Assembly (NCBI GenBank): GCA_964623515.1
Contig: CAZURV010000002.1
Location: 84,404 to 148,403 of the forward strand
Length of the DNA: 64,000 bases
Direction: 5' to 3'
Origin: RUG714 sp964623515
GTDB taxonomy: Bacteria; Bacillota; Clostridia; Oscillospirales; Acutalibacteraceae
In this document: piece after piece, positions 17,297-26,329 of the stretch
Layout: each line of letters begins with the position of its first letter
Position numbering within the stretch: the first letter of the stretch is position 1
The notes under the pieces: model-generated
The model's input: the letters and a program-made list of their open reading frames with translations, nothing else
Told to the model about the DNA's origin: nothing
The model's database searches: none
Translations under genes and position numbers: made by a program

Positions 17297-17354
17297 CCGT
17301 TGACAGAATAACGGTTCTGTATTAAAATAACATGTGTTGTATAACGCTTGTTAT
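17295..17354 (+). promoter_or_regulatory. Promoter of the TetR/ABC operon with two inverted repeats
   Basis: TTGACA (17300-17305), 17-base spacer, TAAAAT (17323-17328). Inverted repeat 1 is AACCGTT/AACGGTT (17295-17301 and 17310-17316) around the -35. Inverted repeat 2 spans 17327-17354 (12-base arms, 10 of 12 matching, 4-base centre) over the -10 and start point. The second has the size of a TetR operator. No terminator is visible between hisK and this promoter. Confidence 0.65.
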
Positions 17355-17376
17355 TTTTTTTGTTAAGGAGAAGAAT

Positions 17377-17973
17377 ATGCCGCCGAAAGTAAAAATAGAA
17401 AAACAAAATATAATCGCCGCCGCAGTTGATGTTATCCGTGAAAACGGAGAAAGCGCGCTCAACGCACGCATAATCGCAGATAAAGCCGGATGTTCCACTC
17501 AACCGATTTTCAGTCGTTTTTCTTCTATGGAAGAATTGAAATCGGAAACGCTTGCCGCCGTCAAAGGGCTATACTTTGATTTTGTTCAAAAAGAAATAAC
17601 CCGCGGAAAATATCCGCCGTACAAAGCAAGCGGTATGGCGTATATACGCTTCGCGCGTGAAGAAACGGAACTTTTTAAATTCCTTTTTATGCGGGATCGT
17701 TCAAACGAAACAATAAAAGATGAACGGAAAGAAATATCCGATATAATCAAAATTATTTGTAATAACACGGGATTTGATGAAGAAACCGCTTATGCGTTTC
17801 ATATTGAAATGTGGATATTTGTTCACGGCATCGCTTCGATGATCGCGTCTTCGTATCTCGACTGGGATGAGGAAACAACAGGCAAAGTTATAAGCGACGC
17901 ATACATAGGAATCAAAAACCGTTTTTCGGAAAAGCGCTTGAATAAGGTTGAAACTCAGAATCAGGAGGCATAG
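17377..17973 (+). CDS. TetR/AcrR-family transcriptional regulator
   Basis: 198 aa. N-terminal TetR helix-turn-helix (IIAAAVDVIRENG, then IADKAGCSTQPIFSRFSSME at about 30-50) and a helical ligand-binding C-terminus. The start is ATG 17377 with AAGGAG 7 bases upstream; the longer frame from 17332 begins inside the operator and has no ribosome binding site. It lies 3 bases ahead of an ABC ATPase gene and most likely represses this efflux operon through the inverted repeats at its promoter. Confidence 0.88.
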   Translation: MPPKVKIEKQNIIAAAVDVIRENGESALNARIIADKAGCSTQPIFSRFSSMEELKSETLAAVKGLYFDFVQKEITRGKYPPYKASGMAYIRFAREETELFKFLFMRDRSNETIKDERKEISDIIKIICNNTGFDEETAYAFHIEMWIFVHGIASMIASSYLDWDEETTGKVISDAYIGIKNRFSEKRLNKVETQNQEA

Positions 17974-17976
17974 GAT

Positions 17977-18711
17977 TTGGAAGCCATCAGAACTGAAAAC
18001 CTTTGCAAAAAATATAAAGATACCGAAGCCGTAAAAAACCTTAATTTAAGCGTAAAAAAAGGCGAATTATTCGCTCTGCTCGGCGTAAACGGCGCAGGAA
18101 AAACCACCACGGTTAAAATGCTCACCGGGCTTATTCAGCCGTCCGTCGGTGACGCTTTCCTAAACGGTATCAGCATCGTTTCGCATCCAAAGCAAGTAAA
18201 GCGATTTCTTGCGCTTTCTCCCCAAGAAAATGCGGTTGCTCCAAACCTGAGCATAAAAGAAAACCTTGAATTTACAGCGGGGCTTTATGGCTTTTCAAAG
18301 CCCGAAGCAAAAAGCAGAACGGAAATAATCATCAACCGCTTTTCCTTCCGGAAAATACAAAACAAAAAAGCACGCAAACTTTCCGGCGGTTGGCAGAGAA
18401 GGTTAAGCATAGCAATGGCGCTTGTCTGCAATCCCGAAATACTTTTTTTGGACGAGCCGACTCTCGGACTTGACGTACTTGCGAGGAGCGAGCTTACGGA
18501 AATTATAAAATCGCTGAAAGGCAAAATAACCATCGTTTTGACCACGCATTATATGGAGGAAGCAGAAAAGCTTGCGGACAGAATTGCAATCATGAAAAAC
18601 GGTGAAATCATAAGCATAGGTACTGTAAAAGAAATCATCCAATCAACCGGAACGCATACGCTGGAAGAAGCGTTTATCGCCCTTGAAAAAACGCCGGGCA
18701 AAGCCTGTTAA
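17977..18711 (+). CDS. ABC transporter ATP-binding protein (DrrA/ABC-2 type)
   Basis: A 244-aa ATPase of the ABC-2 exporter class. Walker A GVNGAGKTT (about 36-44), signature LSGGWQRRLSIA (about 134-145), Walker B ILFLDEPTLGLD and H-loop THYMEEAEKL are intact. The start is TTG at 17977, with AGGAGG 8 bases upstream. It partners the permease 80 bases downstream to form a drug or lipid exporter under the TetR protein. The substrate is unknown. Confidence 0.9.
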   Translation: MEAIRTENLCKKYKDTEAVKNLNLSVKKGELFALLGVNGAGKTTTVKMLTGLIQPSVGDAFLNGISIVSHPKQVKRFLALSPQENAVAPNLSIKENLEFTAGLYGFSKPEAKSRTEIIINRFSFRKIQNKKARKLSGGWQRRLSIAMALVCNPEILFLDEPTLGLDVLARSELTEIIKSLKGKITIVLTTHYMEEAEKLADRIAIMKNGEIISIGTVKEIIQSTGTHTLEEAFIALEKTPGKAC

Positions 18712-18791
18712 CCCGGAATAAGAACCGATTATTAACTTTTTCCGCGCCGCACCGCATTACGAACAGCATTCAAATATTCGGAGGACTGCCT

Positions 18792-19523
18792 ATGAGAGTT
18801 ATCACGTTTTCAACACGAACAGCAAAAGAAATTATCAGAGATCCCGTAACTGTATTTTTCGGCATCGGTTTCCCTGTTGTAATCATGCTTCTTTTAAGCC
18901 TGATTCAATCGAATATACCCGTTGATTTATTCAGCATAAAAAATCTTGCGCCCGGCATCTGCGTTTTCGGACTGTCCTTCATTACACTGTTTTCGGCATC
19001 CCTTATATCCAGGGACAGAAAAACCGCATTTTTTCAGCGCCTATACATATCTCCAATGACCGCCTCCGATTTTATCCTCGGATATGCGCTTCCGATGATA
19101 CCGCTTTCTTTTCTGCAAAGCATCGTGTGCTACACAGCGGCAGTATGCCTCGGTCTTAATGCAAATTTGAATCTGCTTTTTGCCGTACTTTGGACTCTGC
19201 CTTTATCGATATTCTTCATATCGCTCGGTCTTTTGTTTGGAAGTCTCTTTAGCGACAAACAAATCGGAGCAATCTGCGGCGGCGCGCTCACAACTTTAAC
19301 CGCATGGCTTTCAGGCGCATGGTTCGATCCGAAGATTGCCGGGAAAACATTTGAAAAAACAGTTTATGCCCTTCCGTTTATACATGCAACAGAACTCCAA
19401 AGAGCAGTTCTTGTCGGAAATTACAACCGGATTCTGCCGCATATGGCATGGGTTCTGTCTTATGCCGTCATATTTGCAGTTCTGGCATGCGTTATTTTTA
19501 CGCAAAAAATGAAAAGGCTATAA
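18792..19523 (+). CDS. ABC-2 type transporter permease
   Basis: 243 aa with six predicted membrane helices and the ABC-2 layout: a short N-terminal amphipathic segment, helix 1 at about 20-40 and a large central helical block. It is the membrane half of the preceding ATPase. The ATG is preceded by GGAGG (positions 18780-18784) 7 bases upstream. It is the last gene of the TetR operon, followed by an A/T-rich terminator. Confidence 0.86.
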   Translation: MRVITFSTRTAKEIIRDPVTVFFGIGFPVVIMLLLSLIQSNIPVDLFSIKNLAPGICVFGLSFITLFSASLISRDRKTAFFQRLYISPMTASDFILGYALPMIPLSFLQSIVCYTAAVCLGLNANLNLLFAVLWTLPLSIFFISLGLLFGSLFSDKQIGAICGGALTTLTAWLSGAWFDPKIAGKTFEKTVYALPFIHATELQRAVLVGNYNRILPHMAWVLSYAVIFAVLACVIFTQKMKRL

Positions 19524-19543
19524 CAGATATCCCTCTATTTATT

Positions 19544-19569
19544 AAAAACAGTAAAACCATATTGTTTTT
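19544..19569 (+). terminator. A/T-rich terminator after the ABC-2 permease
   Basis: A 10-bp stem (AAAAACAGTA with TATTGTTTTT, one G-T pair, 6-base loop) runs directly into more Ts. It is weak in GC but sits 20 bases after the stop codon. Confidence 0.5.
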
Positions 19570-19572
19570 TTT

Positions 19573-19601
19573 TTGATAATATGATATATTTATTTTATAG
19601 T
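19573..19601 (+). promoter_or_regulatory. Promoter of the M20 peptidase gene
   Basis: TTGATA (19573-19578), 17-base spacer, TATAGT (19596-19601). The transcript would start near 19608 and include the hairpin at 19647-19670. Confidence 0.55.
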
Positions 19602-19646
19602 CTAAACCATAAGTAAAATTTCGGATCAATATATTCGGATAAAACA

Positions 19647-19670
19647 ACGGCTGAAAATAATTTCAGCCGT
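19647..19670 (+). promoter_or_regulatory. Leader hairpin before the M20 peptidase
   Basis: A perfect 10-bp stem ACGGCTGAAA/TTTCAGCCGT with an ATAA loop is followed by AAATTTT and then the AAAGGA ribosome binding site. It may stabilise the transcript or act as a weak attenuator; the T-tract is short. Confidence 0.4.
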
Positions 19671-19692
19671 AAATTTTAAAGGATGTAAAAAA

Positions 19693-21180
19693 ATGGCAGA
19701 AAAGAAAAAAAACTTGCTTCGCATTTTAGGTGTAGCAACCGCTGGATTTACGGGTTACAGTGCTTACAAGGCTTCAAAATTTATTCCCGAAAAGAAACAT
19801 TACGGCAAAAATATCCCTGCCAAAATAAATGCGGATCGCTGTGCCGCCCACTTATCCGAGGCTATAAAAATAAAAACCGTTTCGCATACTGATGATAGCA
19901 AAACCGACTGGAACGAATTTAATAAATTCCATAAGTTCCTCGAATCTTCCTATCCGCTGTTTCATAAAAATCTTTCAAAGGAAGTTGTCGGAAAAGCAAG
20001 CCTTCTGTACAAATGGGAGGGAACAAACCCCGCGCTTAAACCAATGGCCATGCTTTCGCATATGGACGTTGTGCCTGTTCCCGAAGGAACCGAAACCGAA
20101 TGGAGGCATCCTGCCTTTGACGGCTTCAACGACGGCGAATTTATCTGGGGCCGCGGTTCTCTGGATATGAAAAATCATCTCATATGCGTTATGGAAGCCG
20201 CCGAAACTATGCTTGAAGAAGGATTCCGCCCCGAAAGAACAATTTACTTTTGTTTCGGACACAATGAAGAAATCGCCGATCCGAATAATTCCGGAGCCGC
20301 CGAAATCGTAAAAACTTTAAAGTCACGGGGAATTTATCTTGACAGCTGTCTTGACGAGGGCGGCGCTCTGTTGCGGGCCGACATCCCCGGGGTTATAAAA
20401 GACAAATACATTATGGGTATCGGCATTGCCGAAAAGGGCTACTGCGACTATAAAATTACGGTTCGCGGCAAAGGCGGACATTCAAGTCAGGCTCCCAAGC
20501 ACAATCTGCTCGGCAAAACTGCAAATGTCATCCGTGATTTAGAAGCGCATCAGTTTAAATCCCGATTCCTCCCGCAGGTTGAAGCGATGTTCACGGAAGT
20601 TTGCAAGAATATGACGTTCCCTGCAAGGATGCTTACCTGCCACTTTCAAGCGCTTAAACCTCTTGCTTTGAAAGTTATGGAAAATTTCGGCGTTTCGGCC
20701 TGTTTTATCAGAACGACTACCGGCGTTTCCATGTGTGAGGGGAGTCCCATGGCCAACGTTCTTCCGGAGAAATCAAGCGTAACGGTAAATTTTCGCCCGC
20801 TTCAGGGAGAAAACAGCGCCGATGTTGCAAAACACATACGCAAAGCGGTAAGATATAAGGACGCTGAAATTGAATTATTGAAAGCAAAAGAGCCTTCCCG
20901 TTTTTCACCCTGTGATTCACACGCATTCAAGGTAATTGAAGAAGTATGCAATCAGATGAATCCGGGAAAATGCATCGTTGTTCCGTATATCGTTATGGGC
21001 GAAACGGACGCATATCATTATGAAGAAATATGCACCAACGTGCTCAGGTTTGCACCGTTTAAAGTTACGGTAAAACTTATATCAACCTGTCATGCCGTTA
21101 ATGAACGCGTTCCGGTTTCCGTGCTGGGCGAAAGTGTTGAATTTTTCAAAAAATATATGGAAAAAGCATCTAAAGCTTGA
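19693..21180 (+). CDS. M20-family zinc peptidase / amidohydrolase (PM20D1-like)
   Basis: 495 aa, longer than bacterial DapE or PepT-type enzymes. Zinc-site motifs appear in order: LSHMDVVPV (about 117-125), WGRGSLDMKN (about 153-162, bridging Asp), FGHNEEI (about 191-197) and a C-terminal His near ISTCHAVNE. The arrangement with a large lid domain resembles the PM20D1/carboxypeptidase-S branch, which acts on N-acyl amino acids or peptides; substrate here unknown. The N-terminus has one hydrophobic stretch (LLRILGVATAGFTGYSAYKA) that could anchor it. It is a monocistronic unit. Confidence 0.87.
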   Translation: MAEKKKNLLRILGVATAGFTGYSAYKASKFIPEKKHYGKNIPAKINADRCAAHLSEAIKIKTVSHTDDSKTDWNEFNKFHKFLESSYPLFHKNLSKEVVGKASLLYKWEGTNPALKPMAMLSHMDVVPVPEGTETEWRHPAFDGFNDGEFIWGRGSLDMKNHLICVMEAAETMLEEGFRPERTIYFCFGHNEEIADPNNSGAAEIVKTLKSRGIYLDSCLDEGGALLRADIPGVIKDKYIMGIGIAEKGYCDYKITVRGKGGHSSQAPKHNLLGKTANVIRDLEAHQFKSRFLPQVEAMFTEVCKNMTFPARMLTCHFQALKPLALKVMENFGVSACFIRTTTGVSMCEGSPMANVLPEKSSVTVNFRPLQGENSADVAKHIRKAVRYKDAEIELLKAKEPSRFSPCDSHAFKVIEEVCNQMNPGKCIVVPYIVMGETDAYHYEEICTNVLRFAPFKVTVKLISTCHAVNERVPVSVLGESVEFFKKYMEKASKA

Positions 21181-21269
21181 TTAACTAAATACCCCCTGTT
21201 TTACAAGGCATAGAAGAAGGTGCAATATACCGAGAAGGTAGTTTTTTAATATTTTTGCGGGTGATACTG

Positions 21270-22394
21270 ATGAAACAAAGATTATGCAGCAGCGATAAAT
21301 GCAAAAGCTGTCTTGCATGCAGAGGAAAATGTCCGGAAAATGCAATCCTGCTTGAACCGGACGAAAAAGGATTTAAAAAGCCTTATATTGACGAAAGCAA
21401 ATGTACGAATTGCGGTAAATGCACGCGCGTCTGCCCGGTAATCAACCAAACCAAAAAATACGACTGCACACATGAAGTTTATGCTTCCTGGAGCGAAGAC
21501 CCGGAAATTGTGCTCAATTCAAATTCCGGTGGTGTTTTTGAAGGTCTTGCAAAAATCATGATTGAAAACTGTGGCAAGGTTTACGGAGCCGCTTTCAACG
21601 ATAAGAATGAAGTTGTGCACATAGCGGTTGACAACATAAAAGACATTGATAAAATCATCCGTAAAAAATACGTTCAATCTGATATGACAGGCGTTTACAG
21701 AGCCATTGATAAAGCGCTTAGAGAAAAAAGCTCCGTTCTGTTTTACGGTGTTCCCTGCCTGTGCGCAGGAGTCAGAAATTTCGTAGGCTACAACGAAAAT
21801 TTGCTGGTTGTCGATATGCTGTGTACCGGCAGACCTTCGCCGAAACTTTTCAAAAGCTATCTCGCTTATGTAAGCAAGGGCAGGACGCCTGTAAATATAA
21901 ATTTTACGGACAAAACTTTAGGCTGGAAAACTTACAGTATGAAAATTGATTTTTCAGACGGTTCTCAGTACTGTAAAAGTATGTACGCAGATCCTTTTCT
22001 TCTCGGAATCCACAGGAATTATATGATGCGCAACAGCTGTTATGATTGCAATTATGCGGGTTCTAAGCGAGTAAGCGATATAACGCTTGCCAACTTTTAC
22101 GGGGTGCACGGTAAAAATATGGAGGAACGCGGCGTAACGCTTGTTACCGCAAACACTCCCCTCGGCAGTTCTTATCTGAGCCTTCTGGAAGATTATAAGT
22201 TTGTTGAAAAAGAATTTGATGAAGCGGTGCTTTCCAATCTTTCGCTTACAAGTCCTGCCCAAATGCCTGAAGATAACGAAGATTTCTGGAACGATTTTAA
22301 AACACTGCCGCCGGAGCAATTCTGGCAAAGCAAATATTTCGCAGAGGAGAAAAAGAGTCTGTTCGCAACCATTCTGCACAGATTCGGATGGTAA
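21270..22394 (+). CDS. FrhB-like iron-sulfur flavoprotein (coenzyme F420 hydrogenase beta family)
   Basis: 374 aa. Two 4Fe-4S ferredoxin motifs at the N-terminus (CKSCLACRGKCP and CTNCGKCTRVCP) are followed by FrhB/FdhB N- and C-terminal domains, with further Cys in CTGRPSP and NSCYDCNYAG. In gut Firmicutes such proteins often sit next to polysaccharide-pyruvyl-transferase genes; none is here. Redox partner and substrate are unknown. The start is placed at ATG 21270 with GGGTGAT upstream; an in-frame TTG at 21255 has weaker support. It ends over the start of the AlaX gene. Confidence 0.82.
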   Translation: MKQRLCSSDKCKSCLACRGKCPENAILLEPDEKGFKKPYIDESKCTNCGKCTRVCPVINQTKKYDCTHEVYASWSEDPEIVLNSNSGGVFEGLAKIMIENCGKVYGAAFNDKNEVVHIAVDNIKDIDKIIRKKYVQSDMTGVYRAIDKALREKSSVLFYGVPCLCAGVRNFVGYNENLLVVDMLCTGRPSPKLFKSYLAYVSKGRTPVNINFTDKTLGWKTYSMKIDFSDGSQYCKSMYADPFLLGIHRNYMMRNSCYDCNYAGSKRVSDITLANFYGVHGKNMEERGVTLVTANTPLGSSYLSLLEDYKFVEKEFDEAVLSNLSLTSPAQMPEDNEDFWNDFKTLPPEQFWQSKYFAEEKKSLFATILHRFGW

Positions 22395-22396
22395 AT

Positions 22397-23539
22397 ATGA
22401 CAAAAAGACTGTTTGACGAAAACGCTTACATAAAAAACTTCAAAGCACACGTATTAAGCTGTGTCCGCTCGGAAAAAGGCTGGGCGACCGTGCTTGACCA
22501 AACTGCTTTCTTTCCAGAAGGCGGCGGACAAGATGGAGACACCGGCTTTATTGCAGGAGTCCGTATAACAGATACGCAGGAAAAAAACGGAATTGTCGTT
22601 CATTTCGCAGAAAAAGAGATTCCCGCTACGGAAGTGGAGTGCTCAATCGATTGGGAACAACGCTTTTCACGTATGCAAAATCATTCGGGGGAACATATTG
22701 TTTCCGGGCTTGTTCACAAAAAGTTTGGTTACGATAACGTAAGCTTCCGCCTTACAGATGAAGAAACGCTGTTTCGATTCAGCGGATTGCTTTCCGAAGA
22801 AGACACGGATATGATAGAAAAAGAAGCAAACAAAGCCGTCTTCTCAAATGCGGAAATTATATGCGAATATCCATCAAAGGAAGTTTTGAAAAATCTTGAT
22901 TACCGTTCAAAGCTGGATTTAGCCGACGGCATCAGAATCGTAACAATCAAAGGATACGACGTATGCGCCTGCTGTGCGCCTCACGTTTCGAGAACAGGTG
23001 AAATCGGACTTATCAAAATTATAGATCGTTTTAACGAAAAAGGCGGCACAAGTCTCCGAATCCGATGCGGGTTTTCCGCGCTGGAGGATTATAAAAAGCG
23101 CTTTAACAGTGTGCTGGAAATCTCGCGCTCTCTTTCCGCAAAACAGTTTGAGGTACAAAACGCAGTTGAGCACCTGAAAGAAGAAAATTCGGCGCTTTCC
23201 GCAGAAGCTGCAACGCTGACCGAAACCCTTTTGGATAATCTCGCACAGTCTGTTTCGAAAACAGACGGCAACATCGCCGTACTTACCGAGTTAACAGGCA
23301 ACAACCTCAGAAAGTTTGCAGATAAATGCAAAAATAAATGCACCGGCGTTTTCGTTGCGCTCAGCGGAGATGATGACAACGGGTACAGATACGTTCTCGT
23401 TTCCGGGAACGGTGATATAAAGGAAACCGCCGCAAAAGCCAATCAGGCGCTTAACGGCCGCGGAGGTGGACGAGGTGCTATGGCACAAGGAAAATACAGC
23501 GCGTCGCTAGAAGAAATCAAACGATATTTCGAACAATAA
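22397..23539 (+). CDS. Alanyl-tRNA editing protein, AlaX-L type
   Basis: 380 aa. A stand-alone homologue of the AlaRS editing domain that hydrolyses mischarged Ser- or Gly-tRNA(Ala). Zinc/editing motifs HSGEHIVSGL (about 94-103) and CACCAPHVSRTGE (about 193-205) are intact. The C-terminal DHHA1-like tail has GRGGGRGAMAQGK, so this is the long AlaX form. ATG 22397 is preferred (MTKRLF start); an ATG at 22388 overlaps the upstream stop codon. It is co-transcribed with the FrhB-like gene. Confidence 0.88.
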   Translation: MTKRLFDENAYIKNFKAHVLSCVRSEKGWATVLDQTAFFPEGGGQDGDTGFIAGVRITDTQEKNGIVVHFAEKEIPATEVECSIDWEQRFSRMQNHSGEHIVSGLVHKKFGYDNVSFRLTDEETLFRFSGLLSEEDTDMIEKEANKAVFSNAEIICEYPSKEVLKNLDYRSKLDLADGIRIVTIKGYDVCACCAPHVSRTGEIGLIKIIDRFNEKGGTSLRIRCGFSALEDYKKRFNSVLEISRSLSAKQFEVQNAVEHLKEENSALSAEAATLTETLLDNLAQSVSKTDGNIAVLTELTGNNLRKFADKCKNKCTGVFVALSGDDDNGYRYVLVSGNGDIKETAAKANQALNGRGGGRGAMAQGKYSASLEEIKRYFEQ

Positions 23540-23637
23540 AGAAAAGTTAGGCACACAGAGATATTGCCGCTGCGCGGTAACCCGCCTGTCGGCTCATTCT
23601 CTTCATTTAAATCAAATCAATTATTGGAGGCGAAATT

Positions 23638-24099
23638 ATGGAAGATAAAAAACAGTTCCGCACATACGCGGACAGGCTTTGGTATAAATTTATGATTTAT
23701 GTTCAGCTAATCCTTATTGAGTTGTCGTCTTTGGCAGGAGGAATCTTGCTTGTTACCGGGCTGAACTATGCAGATCGGGCGGATGACATTTACGTTATAT
23801 ATCCTAAGTTGCAAACCCTCGATATAATCTTTGGCATCGTTATGTTTTTAGTCGGCACTTTTGCCGTCCTTGTTCACATTCAGACTGCAGGACTTAAAAA
23901 AAGCGCGCTGGTTATGTTCTGCGTTCTTGCCGGGCTGAATTTATCAGCAAATGTAATTTATCCGGCGGCGGCAGGTGGAATCGCAGGCAGCAGTGCGTTT
24001 AATGCAGTTATTATTATTTCCGCCCTTTTAACGGCACTTCTTTTTGCCGCAGATATCATTTTCTTTATCAGAAACAGGGATTGCTTTACTAACCGATAA
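23638..24099 (+). CDS. Uncharacterised four-helix membrane protein
   Basis: 153 aa with four hydrophobic segments (about 15-42, 60-80, 88-110 and 120-148) and short charged ends. GGAGG lies 8 bases before the ATG. I recognise no family. It stands alone ahead of a strong terminator and could be a separate unit or the tail of the AlaX transcript, from which it is 98 bases away. Confidence 0.7.
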   Translation: MEDKKQFRTYADRLWYKFMIYVQLILIELSSLAGGILLVTGLNYADRADDIYVIYPKLQTLDIIFGIVMFLVGTFAVLVHIQTAGLKKSALVMFCVLAGLNLSANVIYPAAAGGIAGSSAFNAVIIISALLTALLFAADIIFFIRNRDCFTNR

Positions 24100-24127
24100 A
24101 AATTAAACGGCTCACTATATAAAAAGA

Positions 24128-24168
24128 AAAAGAACCTGATTTGTTCACATTGCAAATCAGGTTCTTTT
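24128..24168. terminator. Bidirectional terminator between convergent genes
   Basis: A stem of 13 or more bp (AGAACCTGATTTG at 24131-24143 with its complement at 24153-24165) is flanked by As on the left and Ts on the right. It can end both the rightward membrane-protein gene and the leftward serS transcript. Confidence 0.85.
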
Positions 24169-24179
24169 CTATCTATAAA

Positions 24180-25451
24180 CTATTTTATAACATCCGTGCC
24201 CATATAAGGAACTAGTACTTCGGGCACAGTAACGCTGCCATCGGCATTCTGATAATTCTCAAGAATAGCCGCAACCGTTCTTCCTACTGCAACGCCTGAA
24301 CCGTTAAGGGTATGAACGAACTGCGCTTTTTCGCCCTTTTCACTGCGAAATCTAATTGCCGCGCGCCTTGCCTGGAAATCTTCAAAATTTGAACAAGAGG
24401 AAATCTCAACATATCGTTCGTAAGACGGCATCCATACTTCAATATCATATGTTTTCGCACTTGAAAAACCTATATCCCCTGTTGAAAGCGCAACCACACG
24501 GTAAGGCAGATCCAATAGCTGAAGAACTTTTTCGGCGTCTTTTGTCAGTTTTTCAAGCTCTTCATAACTCGTTTCCGGTTTTACAAATTTTACCAATTCC
24601 ACCTTGTTAAACTGATGCTGTCGTATAAGTCCCCTTGTATCTCTGCCTGCCGACCCGGCCTCTGCGCGGAAACATGCGGAATATGCGCAGTACTTAATTG
24701 GAAGCTTGTCCCCGTCCAGGATTTCATCGCGGTGCATATTTGTAACAGGAACCTCAGCCGTAGGAATAAGGAAATAATCCATATTTTTTATGCTGAAAGC
24801 GTCTTCTTCAAATTTCGGAAGCTGTCCCGTGCCGGTCATGGATGCCCGGTTAACCATATACGGCGGAAAGATTTCCATATATCCGTTTTCGGTATGCGTG
24901 TTTAAAAAGAAATTATAAATGCTTCTTTCCAGCTTAGCGCCCCATCCTTTGAGAAAATGAAAGCGCGCGCCCGTTACCTTTGCCGCCGTTTCAGGATCAA
25001 GAATCCCAAGTTCTTTTCCCAAATCCCAGTGCGCTTTCGGTTCAAAATCAAATTGTTTCGGCTCGCCCCATTTTCTGATTTCAACGTTGTCACTGTCGTC
25101 TTTACCGATTGGCGTGGTAGGACTCGGTATATTCGGAATGCCGAGAATCAGGGTTTTCTGCTGTGCCTCAACATCCGCAATCTGTGCGTCAAGCGTTTTT
25201 ACTTCTGCTTTTATCTCGTTCATCTTTGCAAGGATTCCCGAAACGTTCCCGCCTTCCTTTTTTATCTTCGGTATTTCCTTTGATGCCGCATTCTGTGCCG
25301 CCTTAAGCGCATCTGCGCGTGAGGAAAGCGCTCTCCTTTTTTCATCACACGCAAGCACTTCGTCAATGATTGTATCCATGTTTTTATTGCGGGTTCTCAT
25401 CGCCTGCTTTACCGCTTCGGGATTCTGCCTGATAAGTTTTATATCTAACAT
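24180..25451 (-). CDS. serS: Seryl-tRNA synthetase
   Basis: 423 aa, standard length. The N-terminal coiled-coil arm (about 25-105) that grips tRNA(Ser) is followed by a class II catalytic core: motif 2 region CFRAEAGSAGRDTRGLIRQHQFNKVE (about 262-287), EISSCSNFEDFQARR, and motif 3 (GSGVAVGRTVAAILEN) near the C-terminus. It starts one base after the parB stop with AGGAG inside parB, so it is translated from the parAB message. It charges tRNA(Ser) and tRNA(Sec). Confidence 0.97.
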   Translation of the reverse strand: MLDIKLIRQNPEAVKQAMRTRNKNMDTIIDEVLACDEKRRALSSRADALKAAQNAASKEIPKIKKEGGNVSGILAKMNEIKAEVKTLDAQIADVEAQQKTLILGIPNIPSPTTPIGKDDSDNVEIRKWGEPKQFDFEPKAHWDLGKELGILDPETAAKVTGARFHFLKGWGAKLERSIYNFFLNTHTENGYMEIFPPYMVNRASMTGTGQLPKFEEDAFSIKNMDYFLIPTAEVPVTNMHRDEILDGDKLPIKYCAYSACFRAEAGSAGRDTRGLIRQHQFNKVELVKFVKPETSYEELEKLTKDAEKVLQLLDLPYRVVALSTGDIGFSSAKTYDIEVWMPSYERYVEISSCSNFEDFQARRAAIRFRSEKGEKAQFVHTLNGSGVAVGRTVAAILENYQNADGSVTVPEVLVPYMGTDVIK

Positions 25452-26318
25452 TTATTTTGCATCTCCTAATATATTCGCAATTTCTTTCAAATCTTCTTTA
25501 TTATAGTACTCAATCTCAAGCGTTCCTTTTCCCTTTCCGTTAAAAACTTTAACTTTCCTGCCGAGCGCCTCGGTAAGCGCAAGCTCCACTTCGTCATAAA
25601 ATGAATCGCGCTTTTTTGTCCTTGTCTGCACAGGCGGCAACCCTTCTTTGTCGCTACGCTTAGCCATTCTCTCAACTTCACGGACGGATACATCATTCTC
25701 CGCAATAAACTTCGCTGCGTCTATCATCTTTTTTTTATCTTTGAACGCAAGCAAAGCCCTCGCATGCCCTGCGGAAATCTTGCCTTTACGTGTAAGTTCT
25801 TTAACCTCGGACGGAAGATGAATGAGCCGGAGTGAATTTGCCACCGCCGGTCTAGAACATCCTATCCTTTCCGCCGCCTGATCCTGCGTAAGTCCGTATT
25901 CGTCAATCAACGCCTGTATTCCGTATGCCGTTTCAATCGGGTTAAGATCTTCCCTCTGTAAATTCTCAATCAGCGCAATTTCTTTTTTTTCTTTTTCGGT
26001 AAGCTGCCTTACCACAACGGGAACTTCGATTAACCCCGCTATCCGGCTCGCGCGCCATCTTCTTTCGCCGGCGACCAGCTGATACCTGCCGTTTGAAAGC
26101 GGACTTACAAGTATTGGCTGAAGCAATCCGTGCTCCTCAATGCTTTTGGCAAGCTCCATAAGCTTGTCTTCATCAAAAAGTTTACGAGGCTGATCGGGAT
26201 TCGGTTCGATTTCCGTTAAACGAAGCGTCTGCACCTCATCATCCGCTCCAAAAGCCGTGCTGTTATCTGCAAAAAGCGCGTCAAGTCCCTTCCCTAAACC
26301 ACCTTTGTTTTTAGCCAC
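25452..26318 (-). CDS. parB: Chromosome partitioning protein ParB (Spo0J)
   Basis: 288 aa CTP-dependent clamp that loads at parS. The N-terminal LGKGLDALF peptide stimulates ParA. The GERRWRA (about 80-86) and ENLQREDLNP (about 110-119) boxes of the CTP-binding domain are intact. The helix-turn-helix is at about 125-175, and the C-terminal dimer domain follows a charged linker. The start is GTG 26318 with AGGAG upstream. It recognises GTTTCACGTGAAAC sites, two of which are in this window. Confidence 0.96.
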   Translation of the reverse strand: MAKNKGGLGKGLDALFADNSTAFGADDEVQTLRLTEIEPNPDQPRKLFDEDKLMELAKSIEEHGLLQPILVSPLSNGRYQLVAGERRWRASRIAGLIEVPVVVRQLTEKEKKEIALIENLQREDLNPIETAYGIQALIDEYGLTQDQAAERIGCSRPAVANSLRLIHLPSEVKELTRKGKISAGHARALLAFKDKKKMIDAAKFIAENDVSVREVERMAKRSDKEGLPPVQTRTKKRDSFYDEVELALTEALGRKVKVFNGKGKGTLEIEYYNKEDLKEIANILGDAK

Positions 26319-26329
26319 TTTTCGTTCTC

